Positions 1-8,127 of a stretch of DNA of 21,568 nucleotides are shown in pieces (positions within the stretch are counted from its first letter, which is position 1; every line of letters begins with the position of its first letter). Source of the DNA: Porticoccaceae bacterium (GTDB taxonomy: Bacteria > Pseudomonadota > Gammaproteobacteria > Pseudomonadales > Porticoccaceae); contig JAPKCN010000006.1 of assembly GCA_028822945.1 (NCBI GenBank), positions 1 through 21,568 on the forward strand, given 5' to 3'. A model generated the notes under the pieces. That model made no database searches. It was given only the letters and a program-made list of their open reading frames with translations, and was not told the origin of the DNA. The position numbers were made by a program, and so were the translations under genes.

Positions 1-828
1 ATCAGTCTGCATGACTGTCGCATATTGCTCTGGTAACAGATTAATTGTGGCCATTGGCGACAACTTTTCTAGTGAGGTGATCGAGCTTTGCCTCCAGGGC
101 CAGAGAAGATTCAGACTGCCGATTAAAAACCCACACATAGTCGCCATTAAGGCCGTTTGGTGACGATCCATTATCCAAGACAAAAAGCGACTAAAGAGTA
201 ATAAACCGACTATTCCGCCGACTGAAAACGCGCCTAGCACATCGAATTGTAAATTTGTCAGCGCGGCGATCATAGTTGGATACAACCCGAGAGTAACCAC
301 AATTAAGGTGCCTGATATACCCGGTAAAATCATTGCGCTGACGGCCACTGACCCAGCCAAAAATAAGCTTAAATAACTATTTTGCGACACTACAACCGGC
401 ATCTGCGCCAATGCCACAGCAACCTGTACACCAGCAACTAATAGAAACCAATGATGCCAGTGCCTAGGTCGATATCGACGCAGCAGAAAAATTGCCGAGG
501 CAATAACGACGCCGCTGAAAAAGGACCAAAGTGATAGAGTGTGCGCGTCGAGAAGATAGTCGATGCCATTCGAGAAAAGTGCGACGCTGGTCAACATGCC
601 AGCCAACAAAGTAACTAGCCAATTACCATTTATCAGCCTCCATGTCGCGGCTATCCCGTCTCGCTTGAGAGATTTAAGCGCGCTGCCGTCGATAGATTTA
701 ATGCTCTTCAGCAGTTCACTATAAATACCGGTAATGAGGGCTATGGTACCGCCCGAAATACCCGGCACTAAATCAGCCACACCCATCGCCATGCCTCTGA
801 CGAACAGGCCTATCGAGAAAGGCTTCAT
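1..828 (-). CDS. DUF368 family membrane protein, PopT-type undecaprenyl-phosphate translocase (3' end missing)
   Basis: I translated 276 codons from the ATG at 828; the frame is open to base 1, so the C-terminus lies outside the window. The protein is strongly hydrophobic with many membrane segments. It carries the family's duplicated signature: PGISGGT at residues 22-28 and PGISGT at about 169-174, each inside a glycine-rich hydrophobic segment, as expected for an internally repeated transporter. DUF368 proteins (PopT) have been implicated in returning undecaprenyl phosphate across the inner membrane for reuse in peptidoglycan and O-antigen synthesis; the role here is inferred from family membership. 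The start lies 24 bases after the pcm stop, and that in-frame stop bars any longer N-terminus. The ribosome-binding site is weak, so coupling to pcm is likely. The family is usually about 300 residues, so only a short tail should be missing. Confidence 0.85.
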   Translation of the reverse strand, partial: MKPFSIGLFVRGMAMGVADLVPGISGGTIALITGIYSELLKSIKSIDGSALKSLKRDGIAATWRLINGNWLVTLLAGMLTSVALFSNGIDYLLDAHTLSLWSFFSGVVIASAIFLLRRYRPRHWHHWFLLVAGVQVAVALAQMPVVVSQNSYLSLFLAGSVAVSAMILPGISGTLIVVTLGLYPTMIAALTNLQFDVLGAFSVGGIVGLLLFSRFLSWIMDRHQTALMATMCGFLIGSLNLLWPWRQSSITSLEKLSPMATINLLPEQYATVMQTD

Positions 829-852
829 AGACTGCGTAGAAAAACTATCCAG

Positions 853-1524
853 CTAACGCGACAGCCCTCCCAAAAGCGGAACAAATTTGACCTTTTCAAT
901 AATCTCTTCATCAAATTCATAGGAGTCACCAACCCGCTTCAGCACCCGTAAATCCTGCTCGACACCGTTGCCTACAGGGATTACCAAGATACCATTCGGG
1001 GCCAATTGGCGCAGTAAATCATCCGGCACTTGCTGCGGTGCAGCGGTGGTAATAATACCATTGAACGGCGCCTGCTGCTGCCAACCAAAACTACCGTCGG
1101 AAAGCTCCGCAACGATCCCACGCAAGCCAAGCTTGCGAAACCGCGCTTTAGCTTTTTGCAAAAGTGGCTCAATCCGTTCCACCGTGTAAACTTGCTCGAC
1201 TAGCTGCGCCAGTATAGTGGTCTGATAACCCGATCCAGTGCCGATTTCTAAAACTCGATCGAGCGGCCCATCAGCTAATAGTAGCTCAGTCATGCGCGCC
1301 ACAATATAAGGTTGCGATAGAGTTTGCGAAAAGCCGATCGGCAATGCCGTATCCTCATACGCTCGGTGCGCAAGAGCCTCGTCTAAAAATAGGTGACGTG
1401 GCGTCATCCTAATTGTCTCGAGTACCGATTGGTTACCGATGCCCTGTTCCTGCAGACGCAAAATCAAACGCTCGCGGGTTCGCTGGGAAGTCATACCCAC
1501 ACCTGCTAAGTCGATTGAATTCAC
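853..1524 (-). CDS. pcm: Protein-L-isoaspartate O-methyltransferase
   Basis: Pcm uses S-adenosylmethionine to methylate isoaspartyl residues in aged proteins, starting their repair in the cytoplasm. The 223-residue product shows the family pattern: TSQRTRERLI near the N-terminus, TPRHLFLDEALAHRAYEDTA at about 41-60, SQPYIVARMTELL at about 70-82, and SAM motif I VLEIGTGSGYQT at 91-102. The C-terminus FVPLLGG is also typical. I chose the GTG at 1524 because AGGAGGGG lies just upstream. The frame stays open to a TTG at 1554, and an ATG at 1494 would start at MTSQRTRER; both remain possible. The gene follows truD by 78 bases. surE, which sits between truD and pcm in many relatives, is absent here, and a DUF368 gene follows where nlpD-rpoS is often found. 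Confidence 0.95.
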   Translation of the reverse strand: MNSIDLAGVGMTSQRTRERLILRLQEQGIGNQSVLETIRMTPRHLFLDEALAHRAYEDTALPIGFSQTLSQPYIVARMTELLLADGPLDRVLEIGTGSGYQTTILAQLVEQVYTVERIEPLLQKAKARFRKLGLRGIVAELSDGSFGWQQQAPFNGIITTAAPQQVPDDLLRQLAPNGILVIPVGNGVEQDLRVLKRVGDSYEFDEEIIEKVKFVPLLGGLSR

Positions 1525-1602
1525 TACCCCTCCTAAATTTTTGAGTCCCGACAAGCCAACAATATAGACTCTGCTAAGAGCTTTGTGATGGCAACGAATA
1601 TA

Positions 1603-2571
1603 TCACAGCAGGGGCATTTGATGGCGAAATAATTCGCCCATTTCACGCAGTACCGCAGTTGCAAAACAACCTTTTGGCAGTCCAAATTGAACTCTAACCT
1701 GACCCTGCTCAAGCGGTTTGAAGTCAAAATCTCTTGGTACTAATATCAAATTGCGACGCTCCTGAGCAAGGCCTGCATGCTCAAGTGCGTGACGCCAGGG
1801 CCCCCAATCAGCTAGTACCTGGCTCTCAACTTCTGCAACCCGAGCGACTGCGGCGGATCGCCCACGACCCCAAAGCGGTCCAGTTTGGCCATTGGGAAAC
1901 TGATCACCGGCTAAATGATTGGCGATATGTTTCGCCAAAACTAAGTTAAATAACCACGCCCGCGCAGCGGATAGATACATACCGGTGCCGTGACGATTGC
2001 CACGCAAGCGACCACTATCGATCAAGCGCTGAGCCTCAGACAAATTCCCGCCGCCATGGCCAAAGCGTTGTTCAGCAAAATAATTCGGTACTCCCCAGCG
2101 CCGAATAGCATTAAAGCGACGCTCGAGCGTCCCAATATCAGCGCTGACCTGCCGCAACAGAATAGTAAAAAAATTACCGCTATGCATGCCTCTGCGTAGT
2201 TTTTTATGGTGCCTCACCGCAGCCATAATAGTATAGTCGGAGTGTTCCAATTCACTCGTCGCTAGACCTTTACCAGGCAAATAAAGGCTAAACCACTGAG
2301 TCGTCACGGCAGCGCGGTCTTTGAGCCCACAAAGTCCGACGTCACGCCGATCTATGCCCGCCAAATCGGCCAAAATGCCGGCGACCCAGTGGCTATTTTG
2401 GTCGCTCTTTCTAATTTGTACGAGCAGGTGCTCGCCATCCCCAGAGGGTTCAAAACCGAGTATCTCATCGACCTCAAAGTCCGACGTAAAACCGCGAATC
2501 TGAGCACGCCCAAGAGGCTCAAAAACGCGCGGTAATCGATGAAAGTCAAACCCAAACTCGCTATCGCTCAT
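1603..2571 (-). CDS. truD: tRNA pseudouridine(13) synthase TruD
   Basis: TruD converts U13 of tRNA-Glu and some other tRNAs to pseudouridine. The 322-residue protein has the catalytic motif GLKDRAAVTTQW, with the presumed catalytic aspartate at residue 85. It also has the family's NYFAEQRFGHGGGN stretch at 163-176, and HHKKLRRGMHSGNFF at about 121-135 matches the conserved region after the catalytic loop. Length is somewhat below the roughly 350 residues of the E. coli enzyme; the shortening probably lies in the insertion (TRUD) domain, but I could not align it. GAGAGAA precedes the ATG. It starts 23 bases after the ispF stop, so it belongs to the ispD-ispF-truD-pcm transcript. Confidence 0.95.
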   Translation of the reverse strand: MSDSEFGFDFHRLPRVFEPLGRAQIRGFTSDFEVDEILGFEPSGDGEHLLVQIRKSDQNSHWVAGILADLAGIDRRDVGLCGLKDRAAVTTQWFSLYLPGKGLATSELEHSDYTIMAAVRHHKKLRRGMHSGNFFTILLRQVSADIGTLERRFNAIRRWGVPNYFAEQRFGHGGGNLSEAQRLIDSGRLRGNRHGTGMYLSAARAWLFNLVLAKHIANHLAGDQFPNGQTGPLWGRGRSAAVARVAEVESQVLADWGPWRHALEHAGLAQERRNLILVPRDFDFKPLEQGQVRVQFGLPKGCFATAVLREMGELFRHQMPLL

Positions 2572-2594
2572 ATTTTTCTCTCAGATTGGAATAC

Positions 2595-3068
2595 TTAAAT
2601 CGGCTCGACTAGCACCACCGCATGACTGGCTATACCCTCGCTGCGGCCAACAAAACCGAGTCGTTCAGTGGTCGTTGCCTTAACATTAATCTGCCCTATA
2701 GAAGCATTCAAGTCGGTCGCTAGACAGCTGCGCATCGCCGCTAGATAGGGTGCCATTTTTGGACTCTGAGCAATAATAGTAATATCGGCATTGACCAGTC
2801 GATACCCGTGCGCTGTCAACATGGCCACGACCTCGATCAACAAATCGCGACTGTTGCTATTGAAATAAGCGACGTCGGTGTCGGGGAAATGACTGCCTAT
2901 ATCTCCTAGGCATAGAGCGCCCAGAAGGCTGTCCATTAATGCATGGATCACGACATCGCCGTCGGAGTGAGCCACTAGCGAGTGACTATAAGGGATAGCC
3001 ACACCGCCCAGTAGTAATTCGCAACCGGGTCCAAAGGCGTGCACATCGTAACCGTGTCCTATACGCAC
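2595..3068 (-). CDS. ispF: 2-C-methyl-D-erythritol 2,4-cyclodiphosphate synthase
   Basis: IspF cyclises CDP-methylerythritol 2-phosphate to MEcPP with release of CMP, the fifth step of the MEP isoprenoid pathway. The 157-residue length is normal for this trimeric enzyme. Metal ligands D8, H10 and H42 are in place (MRIGHGYDVHAFG and DVVIHALMDSLLGA). GDIGSHFPDTD at 56-66 and KATTTERLGFVGR near the C-terminus are family signatures. The start is GTG, overlapping the ispD stop by one base (TAGTG), with AGGAG eight bases upstream inside ispD. This arrangement implies translational coupling between consecutive pathway enzymes. Confidence 0.97.
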   Translation of the reverse strand: MRIGHGYDVHAFGPGCELLLGGVAIPYSHSLVAHSDGDVVIHALMDSLLGALCLGDIGSHFPDTDVAYFNSNSRDLLIEVVAMLTAHGYRLVNADITIIAQSPKMAPYLAAMRSCLATDLNASIGQINVKATTTERLGFVGRSEGIASHAVVLVEPI

Positions 3069-3805
3069 TAAGCATTCTCCTGTTGAGTAAAGATCGCTGC
3101 AGCGACTGCCAAGTCCTCGCGACAGGTAATCTTTATATTGTCCTGACGTCCCTCGACAACCATCACCGGTCGGAGCACTCGTTCGAGGGCCTCCGCTTCG
3201 TCAGCCGGCACCACAGAGAGAGCCAAAATCGCCTCTAATGCCGCCGTCAACTCACCGTAGCGAAACATCTGCGGTGTCTGTGCAAGTCTGTAGTCAGCTC
3301 GATCTAAGGTATGCTCAATATTGCCGGCGGCGCTAACCCGCTTTAGTGAGTCTGCGATTGGCGCGGTAAGTATACCACCCACTGGATGATGCTCGACCGC
3401 ACGCCTCAACTTGGCGATCGACTCTAGCGCAACACAGGGTCGCGCGATGTCGTGAACCAACACCCAATCCATCGCCTCGGCACAATCGGCAATCGCGCGC
3501 AGTCCATTGACTACCGAATCCGCTCGCGTCGCGCCACCCGACACTAGTTGTACGCGTGGGTCGTTAGTGACCGACAGCGTACCCCATGCAGACTGCTGTA
3601 AATCACAGGGAACGATTAGACGGACAATGCCAGGAACTTGAAGTAATCGATGCAGACACCTCTGCGCCACCGTCTCGCCACATAAATCGTAAAACTGCTT
3701 GGCTTTGTGCAGCGAAAAACGCCGGCCAATGCCGGCAGCCGGCACAACCATCCAGTACCGTGGCTCCAATATCGAGTCTGTCAAAGCGATTAAATTAGGG
3801 TTCAT
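3068..3805 (-). CDS. ispD: 2-C-methyl-D-erythritol 4-phosphate cytidylyltransferase
   Basis: IspD transfers CMP from CTP to methylerythritol 4-phosphate, the third MEP step. The 245-residue protein has the nucleotide-binding PAAGIGRRF at 22-30 followed by KAKQF at 34-38. It also has GGATRADSVVNGL at 90-102, VHDIARP at 117-123, and a C-terminal IKITCREDL. Compared with the usual family sequence it is somewhat divergent: VHDAARP reads VHDIARP, the common PKQY reads AKQF, and about 16 residues precede the first beta strand. I chose the ATG at 3805, which has GAGGTGG upstream, over the adjacent GTG at 3808. Its start overlaps the ftsB stop by 11 bases and its stop overlaps ispF by one base. Being near pyrG, whose product supplies CTP, is typical for this locus. 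Confidence 0.94.
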   Translation of the reverse strand: MNPNLIALTDSILEPRYWMVVPAAGIGRRFSLHKAKQFYDLCGETVAQRCLHRLLQVPGIVRLIVPCDLQQSAWGTLSVTNDPRVQLVSGGATRADSVVNGLRAIADCAEAMDWVLVHDIARPCVALESIAKLRRAVEHHPVGGILTAPIADSLKRVSAAGNIEHTLDRADYRLAQTPQMFRYGELTAALEAILALSVVPADEAEALERVLRPVMVVEGRQDNIKITCREDLAVAAAIFTQQENA

Positions 3806-4097
3806 CACCCACCTCTTCGCTCGGCTCGTCGATGACTAAATAAAAGGTCTCTCCGCGCTTGATCATACCGAGATCTTCTCGGGCTTTCTCCTCGATGGAT
3901 TCAAGACCATTTTTTAGACTCGCGACTTGTTTGGCTATGCGCGCATTACGCTCCTGCAAATCTTGATTTTCAGTATTTTTTGCATCTAACAATCCATCCA
4001 GTTCTGCCTTGTGCGCAAGACTTCCCTCACCGAACCATAATTGGATCTGCAGCCACAGTAGCAATAACACCAACAACGCCAGTAACCCCTTTAACAT
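3795..4097 (-). CDS. ftsB: Cell division protein FtsB
   Basis: FtsB is a small bitopic inner-membrane protein that joins FtsL and FtsQ in the divisome and helps activate septal peptidoglycan synthesis. The 100-residue product fits: a hydrophobic segment at about 3-22, then a charged heptad-rich region at about 28-70 (coiled coil). The conserved membrane-distal end EEKAREDLGMIKRGETFY precedes an acidic tail. The eno-ftsB-ispD order is standard in gammaproteobacteria. GGGAG lies seven bases before the ATG. Directly upstream, between the eno stop and this ribosome-binding site, is a GTGTCG-type hexanucleotide repeat (see the repeat entry). Confidence 0.95.
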   Translation of the reverse strand: MLKGLLALLVLLLLWLQIQLWFGEGSLAHKAELDGLLDAKNTENQDLQERNARIAKQVASLKNGLESIEEKAREDLGMIKRGETFYLVIDEPSEEVGDEP

Positions 4098-4114
4098 TGT
4101 CTAACTCCCAACCG

Positions 4115-4144
4115 GCACCGACACCGACACCGACACCGACACGC
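4115..4144. repeat. Hexanucleotide tandem repeat (ACACCG) between eno and ftsB
   Basis: Three perfect ACACCG units occupy 4121-4138. They are flanked by a near-copy GCACCG at 4115-4120 and a partial copy ACACGC at 4139-4144. On the transcribed strand this reads as GTGTCG-type repeats placed 23 bases after the eno stop and ending about 18 bases before the ftsB start codon. The array is outside any gene I can support. Copy number could vary by slippage and alter spacing or mRNA folding ahead of ftsB; that consequence is inference. Confidence 0.85.
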
Positions 4145-4166
4145 CACTCTAGGCAAAAGTCCCTCG

Positions 4167-5459
4167 CTAGTGGTTAAATTCTGCGCGCCCTCGATAGGGC
4201 GCCCGTTCGACGCCTAATTCTGCCTCGATGCGCAAAAGGCGATTATATTTTGCGACGCGATCCGATCGACACAGCGAGCCAGTTTTAATCTGCCCAGCCG
4301 ACGTGCCGACGGCGAGATCGGCAATGGTGGTATCCTCAGTTTCGCCAGAGCGATGAGAAATTACCACGTTATAGCCTGCCTGTTTAGCCATAGTAATGGC
4401 GTCTAAAGTCTCGCTCAACGTGCCAATCTGGTTAAACTTAATCAAGATAGCGTTGGCCACACCCTCTTCGATACCGCGTTTGAGTATCTGCGTATTGGTA
4501 ACAAACAAATCATCGCCCACCAACTGCACGCGTTCACCTAGTTTTTCTGTTTGATATTTCCAGCCAGACCAATCCGACTCGTCCTGGCCATCCTCGATCG
4601 ATAGTATTGGATACTGATCGCATAATTCAGCCAGGAAATCACTAAAGCCAGCCGCACTGTAAACCCGACCCTCTCCGCTGAGATCGTACTGATCTTGCCG
4701 ATAGAACTCTGACGCGGCGCAATCGAGCGCCAGAGTAACGTCACTGCCGAGACTATAACCTGTGGCCTCAATTGCTTCGGCGATTACTGCCAATGCAGCA
4801 GCATTGGACTCCAAATTGGGGGCAAAGCCACCCTCATCACCTACCGCTGTACTCAATCCGCGAGAAGCGAGCACTTTTTTCAATCCGTGAAAAATCTCTG
4901 CTCCAACCTGAAGCGCCTCGGCAAAGCTTTTAGCAGCTACCGGCTGCACCATGAACTCTTGGATATCGACATTGTTATCGGCGTGCTCGCCGCCATTTAA
5001 AATATTCATCATTGGCACCGGCATGCTATATTCGCCTGCGGTCCCGTTTAACTCGGCAATATGCGCGTATAGCGGTATACCTTTAGATACCGAAGCCGCT
5101 CGAGCGACCGCCAGAGAAACAGCTAAAATTGCATTGGCGCCAAAGACGGCCTTATTGTCAGTACCATCAGCCGCTATCATCGCGCCATCGATCGCGCGTT
5201 GATCACTGGCATCAAAACCCAGGAGAAGAGCTCTAATTGCGTTATTAATATTCGCCACAGCCAACAATACACCCTTACCCAAATAACGACTATCATCGCC
5301 ATCGCGAAGCTCCAGCGCCTCGCGCGAACCAGTCGACGCACCCGATGGAGCCATCGCTGAGCCGACCGCACCATCTGCCAGCAATACCTCTGCCTGTACC
5401 GTTGGATTACCCCTTGAATCGAGCACCTCAAAGGCACGAACATCTGCGATCTGGGTCAT
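4167..5459 (-). CDS. eno: Enolase (phosphopyruvate hydratase)
   Basis: Enolase interconverts 2-phosphoglycerate and phosphoenolpyruvate in glycolysis and, in many gammaproteobacteria, is also a degradosome component. The 430-residue product is normal length. It begins MTQIADVRAFEVLDSRGNPT, has the mobile loop SGASTGSREALELRDGD, then VGDEGGFAPN, SIEDGQDESDW, KFNQIGTLSET and SHRSGETEDTTIADLAVG, which carry the metal-binding and catalytic residues. I chose the ATG at 5459, preceded by AGGAG nine bases upstream. The frame continues 16 codons further to an ATG at 5507, but that would add an N-terminus not seen in the family. It starts 51 bases after the kdsA stop. Confidence 0.98.
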   Translation of the reverse strand: MTQIADVRAFEVLDSRGNPTVQAEVLLADGAVGSAMAPSGASTGSREALELRDGDDSRYLGKGVLLAVANINNAIRALLLGFDASDQRAIDGAMIAADGTDNKAVFGANAILAVSLAVARAASVSKGIPLYAHIAELNGTAGEYSMPVPMMNILNGGEHADNNVDIQEFMVQPVAAKSFAEALQVGAEIFHGLKKVLASRGLSTAVGDEGGFAPNLESNAAALAVIAEAIEATGYSLGSDVTLALDCAASEFYRQDQYDLSGEGRVYSAAGFSDFLAELCDQYPILSIEDGQDESDWSGWKYQTEKLGERVQLVGDDLFVTNTQILKRGIEEGVANAILIKFNQIGTLSETLDAITMAKQAGYNVVISHRSGETEDTTIADLAVGTSAGQIKTGSLCRSDRVAKYNRLLRIEAELGVERAPYRGRAEFNH

Positions 5460-5510
5460 TCTGACTTTCTCCTGTTGGCGCTGTAACAAATTATTATGTG
5501 GAACCAATAA

Positions 5511-6371
5511 CTAGTAGATATCTAATCTGGTAAAACTTTTGACAAGCCGGTCAATATCCAACACCTGCTTTAAAAACGCCTCCAACTGATTGAGCGGCAA
5601 TGCACTTGGGCCGTCGCATTTGGCATTCTGCGGATCTGGATGAGCCTCGAGAAAGAGTCCGGCAATACCTACTGCAACACCGGCTCTCGCCAATTCGGCA
5701 ACCTGCGCACGGCGACCTCCAGAAGCGACTCCTAGTGGATCTCGACACTGCAGCGCATGAGTTACATCAAAGATCAACGGCAATCCACCGCTGACATCCT
5801 TCATTGTCGAAAATCCTAGCATGTCTACGACTAAATTATCGTACCCAAGACAAGTTCCCCGCTCGCAAAGCATCAATTTGTGATTACCACACTGGCGAAA
5901 TTTATCGATAATGTTTGCCATTTGACCAGGACTCAAAAACTGCGGCTTCTTGATATTGATCACGGCGCCAGATTCAGCCATAACGCGCACTAGGTCGGTT
6001 TGGCGGGCTAAAAATGCCGGCAACTGAATTACCTCGCAGATCTCAGCGACTCCCGCCACCTGCTCAACTTCGTGCACATCGGTAATCACTGGGCAGTCAA
6101 ATGTTTGTTTAATCTCGGCTAGGATCTGCAGACCTAAATCTAGGCCCGGCCCTCGGTAGGAGTCCATCGACGATCGGTTAGCCTTGTCGAAGGACGCTTT
6201 AAACACGTAGGGAATACCCAGTTTAGCGGTCGCTGAAACATAGGCCTCTGCCACCCGCATCGCCATATCGCGAGATTCCAAAACATTCATCCCGCCAAAT
6301 AGTACCAAAGGTCGTTGATTGCCCACGGTCAAATCGGCAATATCGATATCTACTGATGGTACTTCGCTCAT
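5511..6371 (-). CDS. kdsA: 3-deoxy-8-phosphooctulonate synthase (KDO-8-P synthase)
   Basis: KdsA condenses phosphoenolpyruvate with arabinose 5-phosphate to make KDO 8-phosphate, the precursor of the lipopolysaccharide inner-core sugar. The 286-residue protein contains GGMNVLESRDMAM (N29, E32), KASFDKANRSS (K58, K63), INIKKPQFLSPGQM, CERGTCLGYDNLVVDM, FDVTHALQ and EAHPDPQNAKCDGPSAL, all family signatures. Asparagine at residue 29, where metal-dependent members carry cysteine, places it in the metal-independent class. Its ATG overlaps the pyrG stop by four bases (ATGA) with no strong ribosome-binding site, so translation is probably coupled to pyrG. It supports a lipopolysaccharide-bearing Gram-negative host. 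Confidence 0.97.
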   Translation of the reverse strand: MSEVPSVDIDIADLTVGNQRPLVLFGGMNVLESRDMAMRVAEAYVSATAKLGIPYVFKASFDKANRSSMDSYRGPGLDLGLQILAEIKQTFDCPVITDVHEVEQVAGVAEICEVIQLPAFLARQTDLVRVMAESGAVINIKKPQFLSPGQMANIIDKFRQCGNHKLMLCERGTCLGYDNLVVDMLGFSTMKDVSGGLPLIFDVTHALQCRDPLGVASGGRRAQVAELARAGVAVGIAGLFLEAHPDPQNAKCDGPSALPLNQLEAFLKQVLDIDRLVKSFTRLDIY

Positions 6372-7999
6372 TCTTGCGTGCGCGCAGAGTAAGCCATTGC
6401 CGCTGTCACAAAAGCCGTGAAGAGCGGATGTCCATCGCGCGGCGTCGAGGTAAATTCGGGGTGAAACTGACTAGCAAAAAACCACGGATGATCGGGTAAT
6501 TCTATCGCCTCAACCAAGCTCTTGTCTGCAGATAATGCCCCAACTACCAGGCCCGCCTCACAGAGTTGTGGCAAATAGTTGTTGTTCACTTCATAGCGAT
6601 GGCGATGGCGCTCTTTAATGGTTTCAGAACCATAGATTTCCCGTGCTTTGGAACCCGGGTTGAGATGGCAGAGTTGCGCCCCAAGTCGCATGGTACCGCC
6701 ACGGTCGGATTCGCTATCGCGCTGCTCAACATTGCCATCTGAGTCCAGCCATTCGGCTATTAAACCGACTACGGCATGCTCGGTCCCGGGATCAAATTCG
6801 GAACTATTCGCGCCGCTCAAACCACATACATTACGCGCATATTCGATCACCGCGACCTGCATACCCAAACAGATACCAAGGTAAGGGATGCGGCTTTCTC
6901 GCGCAGTCTTAACGGCATATATTTTGCCCTCGGTGCCGCGCGTACCAAAACCACCAGGCACTAATATCGCATCGGCACCCTCGATTAAAGACGTATCTGC
7001 CTCTAAATTGTCGGAGTCCAAATAACGAATTTTAATTTTTATTTTATTTTGTATACCCGCGTGGATCAGCGCTTCGGTCAACGACTTGTAGGCGTCGAGC
7101 AACTCCATATATTTGCCGACCATAGCGATACAGATTTCACCCTCGGCATTTAGTTGATTGTCGACAACCGTGTCCCATTCATGAAGATCGGCAGCCGGCA
7201 AGTCAATGTTAAATCTGTCCAGTACATATTGGTCGAGTCCCCACTCGTGAAGCATGCGCGGCACTCGATAGATTGTCGGTGCATCCATCACCGGAATAAC
7301 TGCACGCTCTTCAACATTAGTAAACAGCGAAATTTTACGTCGCTGCGACTCTTCAATCTCGACCTCTGAGCGACACAAAAGCACGTCTGGCTGCAGCCCT
7401 ATGGAGCGCATTTCCTTAACCGAGTGCTGCGTAGGCTTAGTTTTGGTTTCGCCCGCAGATGCAATGTACGGCACCAAGGTCAAGTGCAACAGCAGCGCTC
7501 GCTGATGCCCCAACTCGCCCTTGAGCTGCCGCACAGCCTCTAAAAACGGCTGCGATTCAATATCACCAACGGTACCACCAATTTCAACTACTGCGATATC
7601 GGCATCGCCGGCACCAGCATAAACACGGCGCTTGATCTCGTCAGTAAGATGGGGGATCACCTGCACAGTACCTCCCAAATAGTCGCCACGACGCTCTTTG
7701 CGAAGAATCGTTTCGTAAATCTGGCCACTGGTGAAATTGTTATTCTGAGTCATCTTTGAGCGCAGAAAGCGCTCGTAATGCCCTAAGTCGAGGTCGGTTT
7801 CCGCGCCGTCCTCGGTGACATAAACTTCGCCGTGTTGATAGGGACTCATCGTCCCCGGATCGACGTTCAGGTAGGGATCTAACTTTAAAATCGTGACGTT
7901 CAACCCTCGCGCCTCGAGCAGAGCACCCAGCGACGCAGACGCGATTCCCTTACCCAAAGACGAAACCACACCGCCAGTTACAAAAATAAAACGCGCCAT
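6368..7999 (-). CDS. pyrG: CTP synthase
   Basis: PyrG aminates UTP to CTP using ATP and glutamine. The 543-residue protein has the N-terminal synthetase domain (FVTGGVVSSLGKGIASAS at 7-24, DPYLNVDPGTMSPYQHGEV, EIGGTVGDIESQPFLEA). The C-terminal class I glutamine amidotransferase domain has nucleophile C377 in GICLGMQ and H513/E515 in FHPEF. All catalytic residues appear intact. The start at 7999 has AGGGCT upstream. A 128-base gap separates it from tilS, so a promoter may lie there, but I could not pick a convincing one. It heads the compact pyrG-kdsA-eno-ftsB-ispD-ispF-truD-pcm run. Confidence 0.98.
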   Translation of the reverse strand: MARFIFVTGGVVSSLGKGIASASLGALLEARGLNVTILKLDPYLNVDPGTMSPYQHGEVYVTEDGAETDLDLGHYERFLRSKMTQNNNFTSGQIYETILRKERRGDYLGGTVQVIPHLTDEIKRRVYAGAGDADIAVVEIGGTVGDIESQPFLEAVRQLKGELGHQRALLLHLTLVPYIASAGETKTKPTQHSVKEMRSIGLQPDVLLCRSEVEIEESQRRKISLFTNVEERAVIPVMDAPTIYRVPRMLHEWGLDQYVLDRFNIDLPAADLHEWDTVVDNQLNAEGEICIAMVGKYMELLDAYKSLTEALIHAGIQNKIKIKIRYLDSDNLEADTSLIEGADAILVPGGFGTRGTEGKIYAVKTARESRIPYLGICLGMQVAVIEYARNVCGLSGANSSEFDPGTEHAVVGLIAEWLDSDGNVEQRDSESDRGGTMRLGAQLCHLNPGSKAREIYGSETIKERHRHRYEVNNNYLPQLCEAGLVVGALSADKSLVEAIELPDHPWFFASQFHPEFTSTPRDGHPLFTAFVTAAMAYSARTQE

Positions 8000-8127
8000 A
8001 TAGAGCCCTAGTTAGCAACCAGTCAGACAGAAAAGTCACAGAAAGTTAGCGCGTCGCACCCGCTTGGAAGCGTCACTCCATCCCGATTAGAATAGAGTCA
8101 TAGGCTAACAGAATTGTGCCCCTTTAT

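Noticed and set aside
5460..5507. Longer enolase start at 5507
   Set aside because: The extra 16 residues precede a strong ribosome-binding site and the normal family N-terminus at 5459.
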